From Anagrus nilaparvatae (taxonomy: Eukaryota > Arthropoda > Insecta > Hymenoptera > Mymaridae), in assembly GCA_022575985.1 (NCBI GenBank), contig JAKSXM010000007.1, positions 32,242,501-32,306,500 of the forward strand: 64,000 nucleotides of DNA, read 5' to 3'. The position numbers were made by a program, and so were the translations under genes. Shown one piece after another: positions 56,116 to 64,000 of the stretch. Position 1 is the first letter of the stretch. Every line of letters starts with the position of its first letter. The notes beneath the pieces were generated by a model that was not told the DNA's origin, did not search any database, and saw only the letters and a program-made list of their open reading frames with translations.

Positions 56116-56740
56116 GGCCAAAATTTTTTTTTGAGGTTTTAGATAAACATCCCAACTAAAGATTAAAAAAGGTTTTTGGCTAAAATGTCCGCTCAGTTTT
56201 GCGGAAAAAATTCCGGAGCAGCGGAAAACGAGCATTTTTTCGATTTTTGGTTAAAAACTCATAACTCCGGCCCTAATGGGTATTAAGGAAAAATATTCTA
56301 GGGTTTTTAAGCTTCAGATATATACCTTCAAAAAAAACCTACCCAGATTTGGCTCTGCTGAAAAAACCTTAATTATTTCGCAATCTGAAAATGGGCCTTT
56401 TTTCGAGTAAAAAAATTTTTAAAAATTGAAGGTTATTTGGGATAAAAACCCACTTAGGGGCATTAAATGTTCAAAAAAGTTATTTAAAAATATACTTCAC
56501 CCTTTGTATAAGTAAAGAAAAAAAAATTTTCAAAAAAAATTAAGTTTTTTGGTCAAAATACAATTAAATTTTGGAAAAGTAAAAAAATGAATTTTTTTAG
56601 TGAAAACGGGTCAAAAACACGTATTTTTTTATGTTACATTCATTTGTACATGAAAAAAGTATGATATATGAAGAAATTACTTCATTTGGAGCAAAAATAA
56701 CAAAAATTTTTACTTCCAAGAAATAGCAAAAAAACTCCCT
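56116..56740. other. Interior of the piggyBac-like element, non-coding
   Basis: A/T-rich with repeated AAAAATTTT stretches. The minus-strand frame at 56597-56785 overlaps the subterminal motif and is not convincing. Confidence 0.5.
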
Positions 56741-56963
56741 CCGCCTGTCCTCAGGGTCGATATCGTCCACGGTCCAACTTTGCACACACGGTACGGCTAA
56801 GCGGCTAAATCAAAATTAACGCGGCTTGGCGTGTGTTCATAATATGTGCCTAAGTTTTTTTAGGTGGGATAACCAACCATCACCCATTGCGCATGTCTGC
56901 GTTACAGCTATATCGTAAAAAGTCGATGGACGATATCGACCCTGAGGACAGGCGAAGGGTTAA

Positions 56964-57290
56964 TCTCATAAATCCTTGACAGAAACAATTTTTCAAGCGT
57001 ATAGCCGACGCAACGAGTTTTTAGCTTACGTTAGATATCGTGAAATTTATGCTTCCCGATATGAAAATTCTTTGTTCGTGACATACGCATGAAAATTTGG
57101 ACTCGATGAACATGTAAAGGATTAATTATAAGCAAAACTGTACATTCCAACATAAAATATCCTGACACAATTTATTTAAAACCCCGTTATCTTACCTAAA
57201 AATTTATTATTTTGAATTGGGATTTTTCTGTAACGAGGGTTCAAAAATTAAAGATATTTTATGCGTAAAATACAGAGGCAAATTTTTCTA
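56964..57290 (+). repeat. ~365-bp satellite, remainder of interrupted copy 3
   Basis: Resumes the monomer (CTCATAAATCCTTGACAG, TTGGACTCGATGAACATG) at the right TTAA of the piggyBac-like insertion. Confidence 0.8.
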
Positions 57291-57335
57291 TAGGCATAGT
57301 AGGCAATCGTCTAGGGTACCGCGGTTCAGGGGGTG

Positions 57336-58046
57336 CACAGTGATCTAAAAAAAAAAAGCGGAAATAATTTTGCTTTGATCGAGTTTCCATCCAATTTTAT
57401 GCGGGTTGAATTGTTTTACTCCTGAAGACCTGTATTTTACAAAAAGTATGACAAGAAAATTTTTTCCCACTTTTTTTCACCCTTTTTTCGGATAAACCCA
57501 TAAAAAATCCAAAAATTATAATTTAGCGAGAAAAAATTTTCTAGTCTTTGAAAAATTATGTATATACTTAAATTTAATCAGAAAACCATAAAATTATGTT
57601 AAAAAAAAAATTACCTCTATTCTAGCCCTAAATCCTAAAAAACTACCCTGAAAATTAATTGGCTTATAAAATTTGGTTTTTTTTAAATCTTGCATAATTA
57701 ACTTTAAGTGTAGTTTTTGAGGATTTAGGAGTAGAATAGGGGTAGTTTTTTTCTTTAACATAAGTTTATTGTTTTCCGAACACATTTAAGTATGTATAAA
57801 ATTTTTTAAAGTATATATAAGTTTAGAAATTTTTTTTCGCTAAATTATAATTTTTGGGTTTTTGTGGGTATTTCTGGAAAAAGGGTTAAAATCATGTGGA
57901 AACAAATTTTCTTATCATACTTTTCTTAAAATACAGGTCTTCAGGAGTGAAACAAGTCAACTCGCATTAAAATTGGATGGAAACTCGATCAAGGCAAACT
58001 TATTTCCACTTTTTTTTTTCTATAGATCGATCTAGTAATCACTGTG
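57336..58046. repeat. 711-bp palindromic element
   Basis: CACAGTGATCTA at the left mirrors TAGTAATCACTGTG at the right (one short indel). Pairing is good through GGAAATAA..TTGATCGAGTTTCCATCCAA on the left and TTGGATGGAAACTCGATCAA on the right. Centre at about 57690. Lies inside a phrase that reads CGGTTCAGGGGG | GGGCGCCGAGAG around it. The 57594-57785 frame is arm sequence. Confidence 0.8.
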
Positions 58047-58418
58047 GGGCGCCGAGAGTTTGAAAATTATTTTTCAAAATTTTGAATTGTTCCAATAATA
58101 AATAAAAATACTCATAAATAAATCGTACATATTATATTAAAATTAAAAGAACTTAGAGCTCAATTACAAGGGGAGTTTGTATTCTTGTTTGTTTCCTTGT
58201 AGGAAACATATATCCTAATTGGATATATTCAAAAAAATACTGTAAACTTGTTTATTAACCTATCAACTTATGTTTCGTCTCAATTTTTTCATGTAAGTGT
58301 TACCTTTAACTCCCCATAATCCACAATTTGTCATCAATAATTTGGTTATCGTTATAGTCAATAAATCGAATGCCCATTTTTAGTCAAAAATAACCAATTT
58401 TTAAATTGCTGCCAAATG
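58047..58418 (+). repeat. Host repeat copy A, left part
   Basis: 58330-58418 (ATCGTTATAGTCAATAAATC, TAACCAATTTTTAAATTGCT) matches 61010-61085 in the same orientation. It is interrupted at about 58418 by the fold-back. Confidence 0.65.
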
Positions 58419-60150
58419 TTAATATTAAATAATATTAGAAATTATCAGATAATATTTGTCAAAATTGGTATAAAATATCTGATATTATTAAATATTATTT
58501 AAAAATATCTAATATTATTTATAATTATCTAAAAAAACGACACGTCAAGCCTTACTCTAGCATAACCTAAGAAAGTTGTCTATAATAAAAAAACGGCACG
58601 TCAAGCGTTACACTAGCATAACATAAGAAAGTAGTCTATATTAAAAAAACAACACGCCAAGACTTACACTGGCGTAACCTAAGAAAGTAGGTAAAACTAC
58701 ACTTCAAGCCTTACACTAGTGTAACCTAGGCTATAATAAAAAAACGACACGTCAAGCCTTATACTAGAGTAATCTAAGGAAGTAGTCTATAATAAAAGAA
58801 CGGCATGTCAAGCCTTACACTAGCGTAACCTAAGGAAGTAGGCGATAATAAAAAAATGACACGTCAATCCTCACACTAGTGTAACCTAGGCGATAATAAA
58901 AAATGACACGTCAAGTCTTACACTAGCTTAACCTAAGAAAGTCGTCGATAACAATAAATCGACACGTCAAGCTCTAATTTTTTTTATTATAAATTATTCC
59001 CTGAGGTTATGTGCGTGTAAGGCCTGGCGTGAAATTTTTATTATAAATTACTCTCTTAGGTTATATGGATGTAAGGCCTTATGTGCCATTTTATATTATA
59101 GCCTGATTCCTTATGTTACGCTAGTGAATGACTTGACGTGTCGCTTTTTTATTAGACAACTTCCTTAGGTTTTCTAGTGTTAGGCTAGACTTGTCGTTTT
59201 TTTATTATAAACAACTTCCTTAGGTTTAGCTAGTTTAAGGCTATACGTGTCATTATTTTATTATAGCCTAGTTCCTTAGGCTACGCTAGTGTAAGGCTTA
59301 ACGTGTCATTTTTTAATTATAGACAACTTCCTTAGGTTTTGCTAGTGTAAGGCTTGTCGTGTCGTTTTTTTTATTATAGCCAAATTCCTTTGGTTACGCA
59401 AGTGTAAGGCTTTATGTGTTGTTTTTTTATTATAGCCTAGGTTATACTAGTGTAAAGCTTGACGTGTCATTTTTTTATTATAGACAACTTCCTTAGGTTT
59501 TGCTAGTGTAAGGCTTGACGTATCGTTATTTTATTATAGCCTACTTCCTTAGTTTAAAATACTGTAAGGCTTGACGTGTCTTTTTTTTTTATAGACTACT
59601 TTCTTAGATTATGCTACTGTAAGGCTTGACGTATCGTTTTTTTCTTTTAGCCTACTTCCTTAGGGTACGCTAGTGTAAGGCTTAACGTGTCGTTTTTTTT
59701 TTATAGACAACTTCCTTAGGTTATGCTAGTGTAAGGCTTGACGTGTCATTTTTTTTTTATAGACTACTTTCTTAGATTATGCTAGTGTAAGGCTTGACGT
59801 ATCGTTTTTTTCTTTTAGCCTACTTCCTTAGGTTACGCTAGTGTAAGGCTTGTCGTCCCGTTCTTTTTTTATAGACTACTTCCTTAGGTTATGCTAGTGT
59901 AAGGCTTGACGTGTCTACTACTTTACGTAGCCTACTTCCTTAGGGTACGCTAGTGTAAGGCTTAGCGTGTCGTTTTTTTATTATAGTCTACTTCCCTAGG
60001 TTACCTTAGTGTTAGGTTTGACGTGTCGTTTTATTAGATAATTATAAATACTATTAGATATTTTTAAACAATATTTAATAATATTATATATTTTGTGCGA
60101 ATTTCGACAAATATTATCTGATAATATCTAATATTATCTAATATTAATAT
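58419..60150. mobile_element. Fold-back element with inverted 56-bp minisatellite arms
   Basis: AT-rich outer ends (TTATCAGATAATATTTG at 58440; CAAATATTATCTGATAATAT at 60105) enclose tandem ~56-bp units: left block 58528-58975 (about 8 units, CGACACGTCAAGCCTTACAC ... CTAAGGAAGTAG) and right block 58990-60035 (about 18 units, the exact reverse complement). Orientation flips at about 58980. Copy number is unequal in the two arms. No coding capacity. Architecture resembles the Drosophila FB family, but the repeat sequence is unrelated to anything I know. Confidence 0.85.
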
Positions 60151-61004
60151 TTTTTTTGCACAATTTATTAATAGATTTTAAAGGCCTCATCATTTTTATA
60201 TAAGTTCCAAAATGCTAAACATTTTTTACTCACACCGTTTCAATTATTCGTTTGCAAGGAATAATAAATTAAAATCCGAATCCCAATTTTAGCTTTTTTG
60301 AAGAAAGTCTATTTTTATTACAAATTTTTTGTAGCCTTATCTCAAAAACAACTCAAAAAAATCTAATGGGTAAGAATTTTTGGAAATTCGAAGCTCATGC
60401 AAAATTTGTTAAACCTATAAAACCTTCGAGCTTTCTCAAAATTGTGATTAACTTTAAACTTGGGTTTTTCCAGCAGGGTCAAATAGTATTATAAATTTAT
60501 TTTAATTAAAGACCTATTATGTAGTAACTTGCGCTATCTGCATTGACCATTTATTATAAGATTTAACCTCGCTTTTTAAAAGAAAAAGCTATTTTTTTCG
60601 TATTTGGGGTCTCAATTTTCAAATTAATAAATATATAAGTACCTAAATAAATATAAAAAAATAATTATCAAAAAAAAAAAATAATTAATTTAAAAAAAAA
60701 ATAAAATAAAAAAAAAAATAAAAAAAAAATAAAAAAATAATTTTTTTTAATCAAAATTTTCACTCTGTTTGAATCAACTAAGACAATTCAAGTAACTATG
60801 ACAATTCAACAAATACTTTGTTGGCATATTTCAACAAAGTTATTTGTCAATACAACTTAGAATTTTTTTCCGTGTACATGCTGTAAAATAGGGCTAAATT
60901 TTAAATAACGTTAATACCTTTTAACTTTACCAAACACTTTCCAAATAATCTTATTTTTTTTTGTCTAAGAGCCTACTTTTGAACCCTGTAAACTGCGCGT
61001 TTTT
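60151..61004 (+). repeat. Host repeat copy A, right part, then low complexity
   Basis: 60165-60500 matches 61100-61440 with divergence (AAAGGCCT, TTTATATAAGTTCC vs TTTATAAAAGCTTCC, GTAGCCTTATCTCAAAAA vs GTAGAGTCGTATCTCAAAAA). 60660-60745 is A/T low-complexity. No gene. Confidence 0.6.
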
Positions 61005-61440
61005 ATCGTTAATTGTCTCCTCATGGTAGTCAATAAATCAATTGAGCTTTTTTGGCTGAGAACAACCAATTTTGAAATTGCTGTCAAAATTAAAAGTTTT
61101 GATATATATAGGTTTTATAGGCCTTAAAAATTTTTATAAAAGCTTCCAGTTTCCAAAAATTCCTTACCCATCTCTTTTATCGTTGTTGAAATATGAGATT
61201 TAAAACCAAAGTTCTAATTTAAGGTTTTAAATATTAAAATTCTATCACCATCTTTATTGTAGAGTCGTATCTCAAAAAAGATTACAGCGAAAGGAACTAC
61301 TAAAGATTTTGTGGAAACCTGAAGCTCGTGAGAAATTTGTAAAATCTATAGTAAACCTAATTTCGACGAAAATTGTAATTGTCGTCAACTTAAAAATTGT
61401 TGAGTTTGGACAAAAATGGAAATTCGATCTAGTGACTATT
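61005..61440 (+). repeat. Host repeat copy B (uninterrupted)
   Basis: Contiguous counterpart of 58330-58418 plus 60165-60500 and so the empty site for the fold-back. The minus-strand frame 61272-61454 is not supported as a gene. Confidence 0.6.
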
Positions 61441-61912
61441 AAGAGGGCAGACATTTTTTAAGCTGTCGACCAATCAGAGACTTGGTAAAATATTAAATTG
61501 AACACAAAAATACGGCTTCAATATTCAATTAATAAAAAAAAAAAATTGCTAAGTTAATTAGCATAGACCGAAAAATGTGCCTCTGCTTTTCCTATATTTG
61601 AGGAAATGAATTTGCTACCCCAATTAAATTGCAACAAAAAATGAAATTGCAACCCCAATATCGTTTGCTTCACTCATTTTTTTGGTTAGAAGGCACTGCA
61701 GATTTTCTTTCATTTTTTTACTGAGAAGGAAATCTTATTCGATCTAGGAAAAGCAGAGCCACATTTTTCATTATATGCTGATTAATATGGACATTTTCTT
61801 TTTTAATTTAATTTAAAATTAAAGCCGTATTTTGGTGGCCAAAATTAATATTTTACCTAGTCTCTGCTTGGTCGATAGCTGAAAAAATGGTTGACATACA
61901 GCCCTTTTAAGA
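61441..61912. repeat. ~470-bp inverted-repeat MITE
   Basis: AGCTGTCGACCAATCAGAGA at 61461 faces TCTCTGCTTGGTCGATAGCT ending 61880; pairing extends outward to the AAG(A)GGGC blocks. Inner landmarks GCCTCTGCTTTTCCTA and TAGGAAAAGCAGAG. Non-coding. Confidence 0.75.
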
Positions 61913-62394
61913 AGAGACGATCAATGATAAAAATTCACAGTTTGTGGGGTCAAAAAAAATTTTTAGAACAAAAAAATGAGACCAACCCGAAGGTATTTGG
62001 TTAATTTACGCAAAGTAGCGACGTTGTTTAGAAGTTAGTGTAGTTAGGTTACAGCATTTCTAGGCTTGGCCTATTTAGATAAACTGAGAGTATGGGGGAT
62101 GTCTTTTCAACAACGACAACTTGTCCTTAAAGTCGAAAGAAAATCGGATTCCTAAACAGCTAAAACTTCCTTTTTGTTAGCCCTGAGAAATTATACCTAA
62201 TGCAGCTTGTCTAAACTAAAATTTAAGGTACAAGTTAATATGCTATGTCTTATTAAGGCAATAAAAATACTAATTACATTTAAGTAATATGAAATATTTT
62301 TACGATTTTTCATAATTATAAAGATATTATTTAATTTATTTTCAAATATGTTTCAATTTAAAAAATTAATTTTTCTTGGCCTTTTCCGCACCTG
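61913..62394. other. AT-rich DNA, nothing recognised
   Basis: No coding or repeat signal supported. Confidence 0.5.
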
Positions 62395-62865
62395 GTAAAA
62401 TAAATAACTGTGCCACGGATTTTTGGATGGAATTTTTTTTTGGATGGAATTTGACTATTTATGCATTCAATTAACCCAACAAATCCTTGACAGACCCAAT
62501 ATTTCTTACCTATAGACGACACAACGAGATTTTGGCTTACGTTAGAACAGGTGAAATTTCCGTTTAGCGGTATTAAAATTCTATGTTCGCGGCTTACGCA
62601 TGAAAATTTGGACTCGATGAACATGTGAAGAGTTATTGGCATAAAGAGTACGTTAAAATATAAAATTCAATGGCATAATTTATTTGAAACCGTGCTAAAT
62701 TACTTAAAAATTAATTATTTCAAATTGGGATTTTTCATTAACGAGGATTCAAAAATTAAATTAACCCTTAACTAACCCTGCACATGTTCATCGAGTCCAA
62801 ATTTTTATGTGGAAGCCATGAACAAAGAATTTTCATATCACGAAGCGTAAGTATCACTAATTGAG
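62395..62865 (+). repeat. ~365-bp satellite monomer plus inverted piece
   Basis: 62400-62765 is a full monomer of the 53 kb satellite, with a short internal duplication of TTTTTGGATGGAATTT near its start. 62775-62855 is a reversed fragment (CATGTTCATCGAGTCCAAAT). Confidence 0.8.
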
Positions 62866-62879
62866 TAAACATTTTTAAT

Positions 62880-63005
62880 TAACTAGGAACAAGATTAATT
62901 GTACACAATTAATTCTTATGGCGACGAAAATCAATTTCATTTTTAATCACTAACGTTTTTAGAGTATAATTTAGTCAATCCACTAATTTATTGTAAAAGT
63001 CTTTA
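62880..63005 (-). repeat. Repeat shared with 51775-51860 (inverse)
   Basis: GCGACGAAAATCAATTTCAT, CACTAACG and TAGAGTATAATTTAGTCAAT match the earlier copy in reverse complement. Confidence 0.7.
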
Positions 63006-63099
63006 TTAAATATTTATAAAAGGATTGAGTTTTTATTGACCAATACTGGGCATAAATGAAACAAATTAGTTGTTTGTCATAAAAAAGATGTTATTATTA

Positions 63100-63141
63100 G
63101 ACGTTTCGCCTATTTAGTTTATAGGCCTTATCAATAATGTC
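63100..63141 (-). ncRNA. Hammerhead-like motif in the Penelope-like repeat
   Basis: Minus strand: TTGATAA, stem GCCTAT / ATAGGC with loop AAACTAA, then GAAACGTC. This matches the C/U-UGANGA - stem II - GAAAC order with changes in the first box (TTGATAA for CTGATGA). The mirrored copy begins at 63983 and is cut by the window end. Confidence 0.5.
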
Positions 63142-63217
63142 TAAAAAAATATACAAAAAAATTAATCAATACATTTGATACATAAAAATAAAAAATGAAA
63201 AAATACCTATAATAATT

Positions 63218-63520
63218 TTATATAAACATGATAATAAAATGAGAAGTCATTCTTATTATTAAAAATTTAAATAAAAAGTTTAAAAAAATGTTTATGCTTG
63301 ATACATGTGTTGGTAAAGAATCATAATGTCGACATTTCAGCATAAATTTTCTTCTTGAGTACGCCAAAGCGATCTTGTGTATATTAATTGAGTATATATG
63401 TAAAGATTTAACCATAGAAGATCCGTGGTGTTGTTGAACTTCTTGGTAAAAGTTGTTAGAATGGCTGACTATGGGTCTGCAGCCTTGTGAAATATCAATT
63501 TGAATATTGTCATCGCCCAT
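63218..63520 (-). CDS. Possible N-terminal fragment of Penelope-like ORF
   Basis: The 100-codon frame includes VKSLHIYSINIHKIALAYSR and KFMLKCRHYDSLPTHVSSI. The basic R-x-K-F..C...D.LP pattern resembles the start of Penelope-like proteins as I recall it, but the frame then dissolves into AT-rich text (FLNFLFKFLIIR). The same peptide is encoded in the mirrored arm on the plus strand (63714-63858), where a stop ends it. Fragment at best. Confidence 0.3.
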   Translation of the reverse strand: MGDDNIQIDISQGCRPIVSHSNNFYQEVQQHHGSSMVKSLHIYSINIHKIALAYSRRKFMLKCRHYDSLPTHVSSINIFLNFLFKFLIIRMTSHFIIMFI

Positions 63521-64000
63521 GATTTACAAATATTTATAAAAGGATTGAGTTTTTATTGACCTATACTGGGCATAAATGAAACAAATTAGTTGTTTGTCAT
63601 AAAAATTATTATAATAATTATATTCAAATTGATATTTCACAAGGCTGCAGACCCATAGTCAGCCATTCTAACAACTTTTACCAAGAAGTTCAACAACACC
63701 ACGGACCTTCTATGGTTAAATCTTTACATATATACTCAATTAATATACACAAGATCGCTTTGGCGTACTCAAGAAGAAAATTTATGCTGAAATGTCGACA
63801 TTATGATTCTTTACCAACACATGTATCAAGCATAAACATTTTTTTAAACTTTTTATTTTAATTTTTAATAATAAGAATGACTTCTCATTTTATTATCATG
63901 TTTATATAAAATTATTATAGGTATTTTTTCATTTTTTATTTTTATGTATCAAATGTATTGATTAATTTTTTTGTATATTTTTTTAGACATTATTGATAAG

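Larger units (their letters stand above)
53859..56959. mobile_element. piggyBac-like element, TTAA-flanked, with a LINE inside
   Basis: CCCTTTGCCTGTCCTC (53859) mirrors GAGGACAGGCGAAGGG (ending 56959), each flanked by TTAA (53855-53858, 56960-56963). The satellite copies show the uninterrupted TTAA target. The subterminal motif CCTGTCCTCAGGGTCGATAT then CGTCC is present at 53905, 56742 and (inverse) 56925. CCC..GGG ends plus TTAA are the piggyBac signature. No transposase remains. Own sequence is about 53859-53960 and 56116-56959; the rest is the LINE. Confidence 0.85.
63008..64000 (-). mobile_element. Penelope-like retroelement end, tandem plus inverted
   Basis: A ~78-bp direct repeat (AAATATTTATAAAAGGATTG ... 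TTGTTTGTCATAAAAA) occurs at 63008-63085 and 63528-63605. Arms 63093-63508 and 63620-64000 are near-perfect inverted copies; the right arm runs off the window. The hammerhead-like motif and the direct-plus-inverted layout of partial terminal repeats are features of Penelope-like elements. No RT or GIY-YIG domain is in view. Confidence 0.55.

Noticed and set aside
58528..60035. Repeat-spacer-like pattern of GTAAGGCTTGACGTGTC blocks
   Set aside because: The sequence between the blocks is repeated too; this is a 56-bp tandem repeat, not CRISPR.
60660..60745. Low-complexity A/T tract as possible origin or scaffold region
   Set aside because: No specific motif beyond base composition.

Overview
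The window is eukaryotic and very AT-rich. It has poly(A)/poly(T) runs, microsatellites, splice-site-like signals and almost no intact genes. The mix of elements (R1-clade LINE, Ty3/gypsy and Ty1/copia fragments, Tc1, hAT, a TTAA-flanked piggyBac-like element, a Penelope-like remnant, many long-arm fold-back elements) points to an arthropod, most likely an insect. I cannot name the species. Essentially all of it is mobile-element graveyard. The only host-gene piece I can support is one terminal EF-hand exon (26143-26253, minus).

Layout. 1-1603: AT-rich, no gene. 1604-7336: a 5.7 kb DNA transposon with ~1.06 kb terminal inverted repeats (TIRs) and the only long intact ORF (746 aa, putative DDE transposase). 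7400-7430: hammerhead-like motif. 7497-7771: palindrome. 8749-9413: solo LTR with AGTT target duplication. 10206-11500: three-part higher-order satellite. 12957-18406: gypsy pol split by a Tc1-like element (14013-16406) that carries a 25-bp minisatellite and lies between inverted gypsy-derived arms. 18475-19785: GCGTTTAC/GTAAACGC palindromes. 20801-25235: two inverted LTR 3' ends enclosing a GC-rich R1-clade LINE and a fold-back element.

25.2-33.4 kb: EF-hand exon, diverged repeats, a mirrored transposase-like fragment, an internally deleted copia on the minus strand and a gypsy RNase H piece. 33696-36315: TIR element full of AGGTCA direct repeats, with a broken transposase-like gene. 36325-41040: a direct repeat flanking a gutted copia. 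Its second copy holds a 1.2 kb insertion (39579-40793) made of about two dozen paired CCGT motifs; the first copy is the empty site. 41122-45158: hAT element with exact 8-bp target duplication and a second hAT nested inside.

45.3-53.0 kb: minisatellite, nested fold-backs (45549-48744, 45949-46953, 46961-48361), further palindromes (49.1-50.4 kb, 50513-51333) and a small hAT-type MITE. 53.05-57.3 kb: ~365-bp satellite interrupted by a piggyBac-like element, itself holding a CR1/jockey-group LINE. 57336-58046: palindrome. 58419-60150: fold-back with a ~56-bp minisatellite in opposite orientations. 61.4-61.9 kb: MITE. 62.4 kb: another satellite monomer. 63.0-64.0 kb: Penelope-like tandem/inverted repeat with a hammerhead-like motif.

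The genes do not form a pathway; what connects them is nesting. In several places one repeat copy serves as the empty site for an insertion in another, which gives an order of events. The best candidates for undescribed biology are the CCGT-array element, the inverted-minisatellite fold-back, and the long-TIR element with 176-bp terminal tandem repeats and an intact 746-aa protein.
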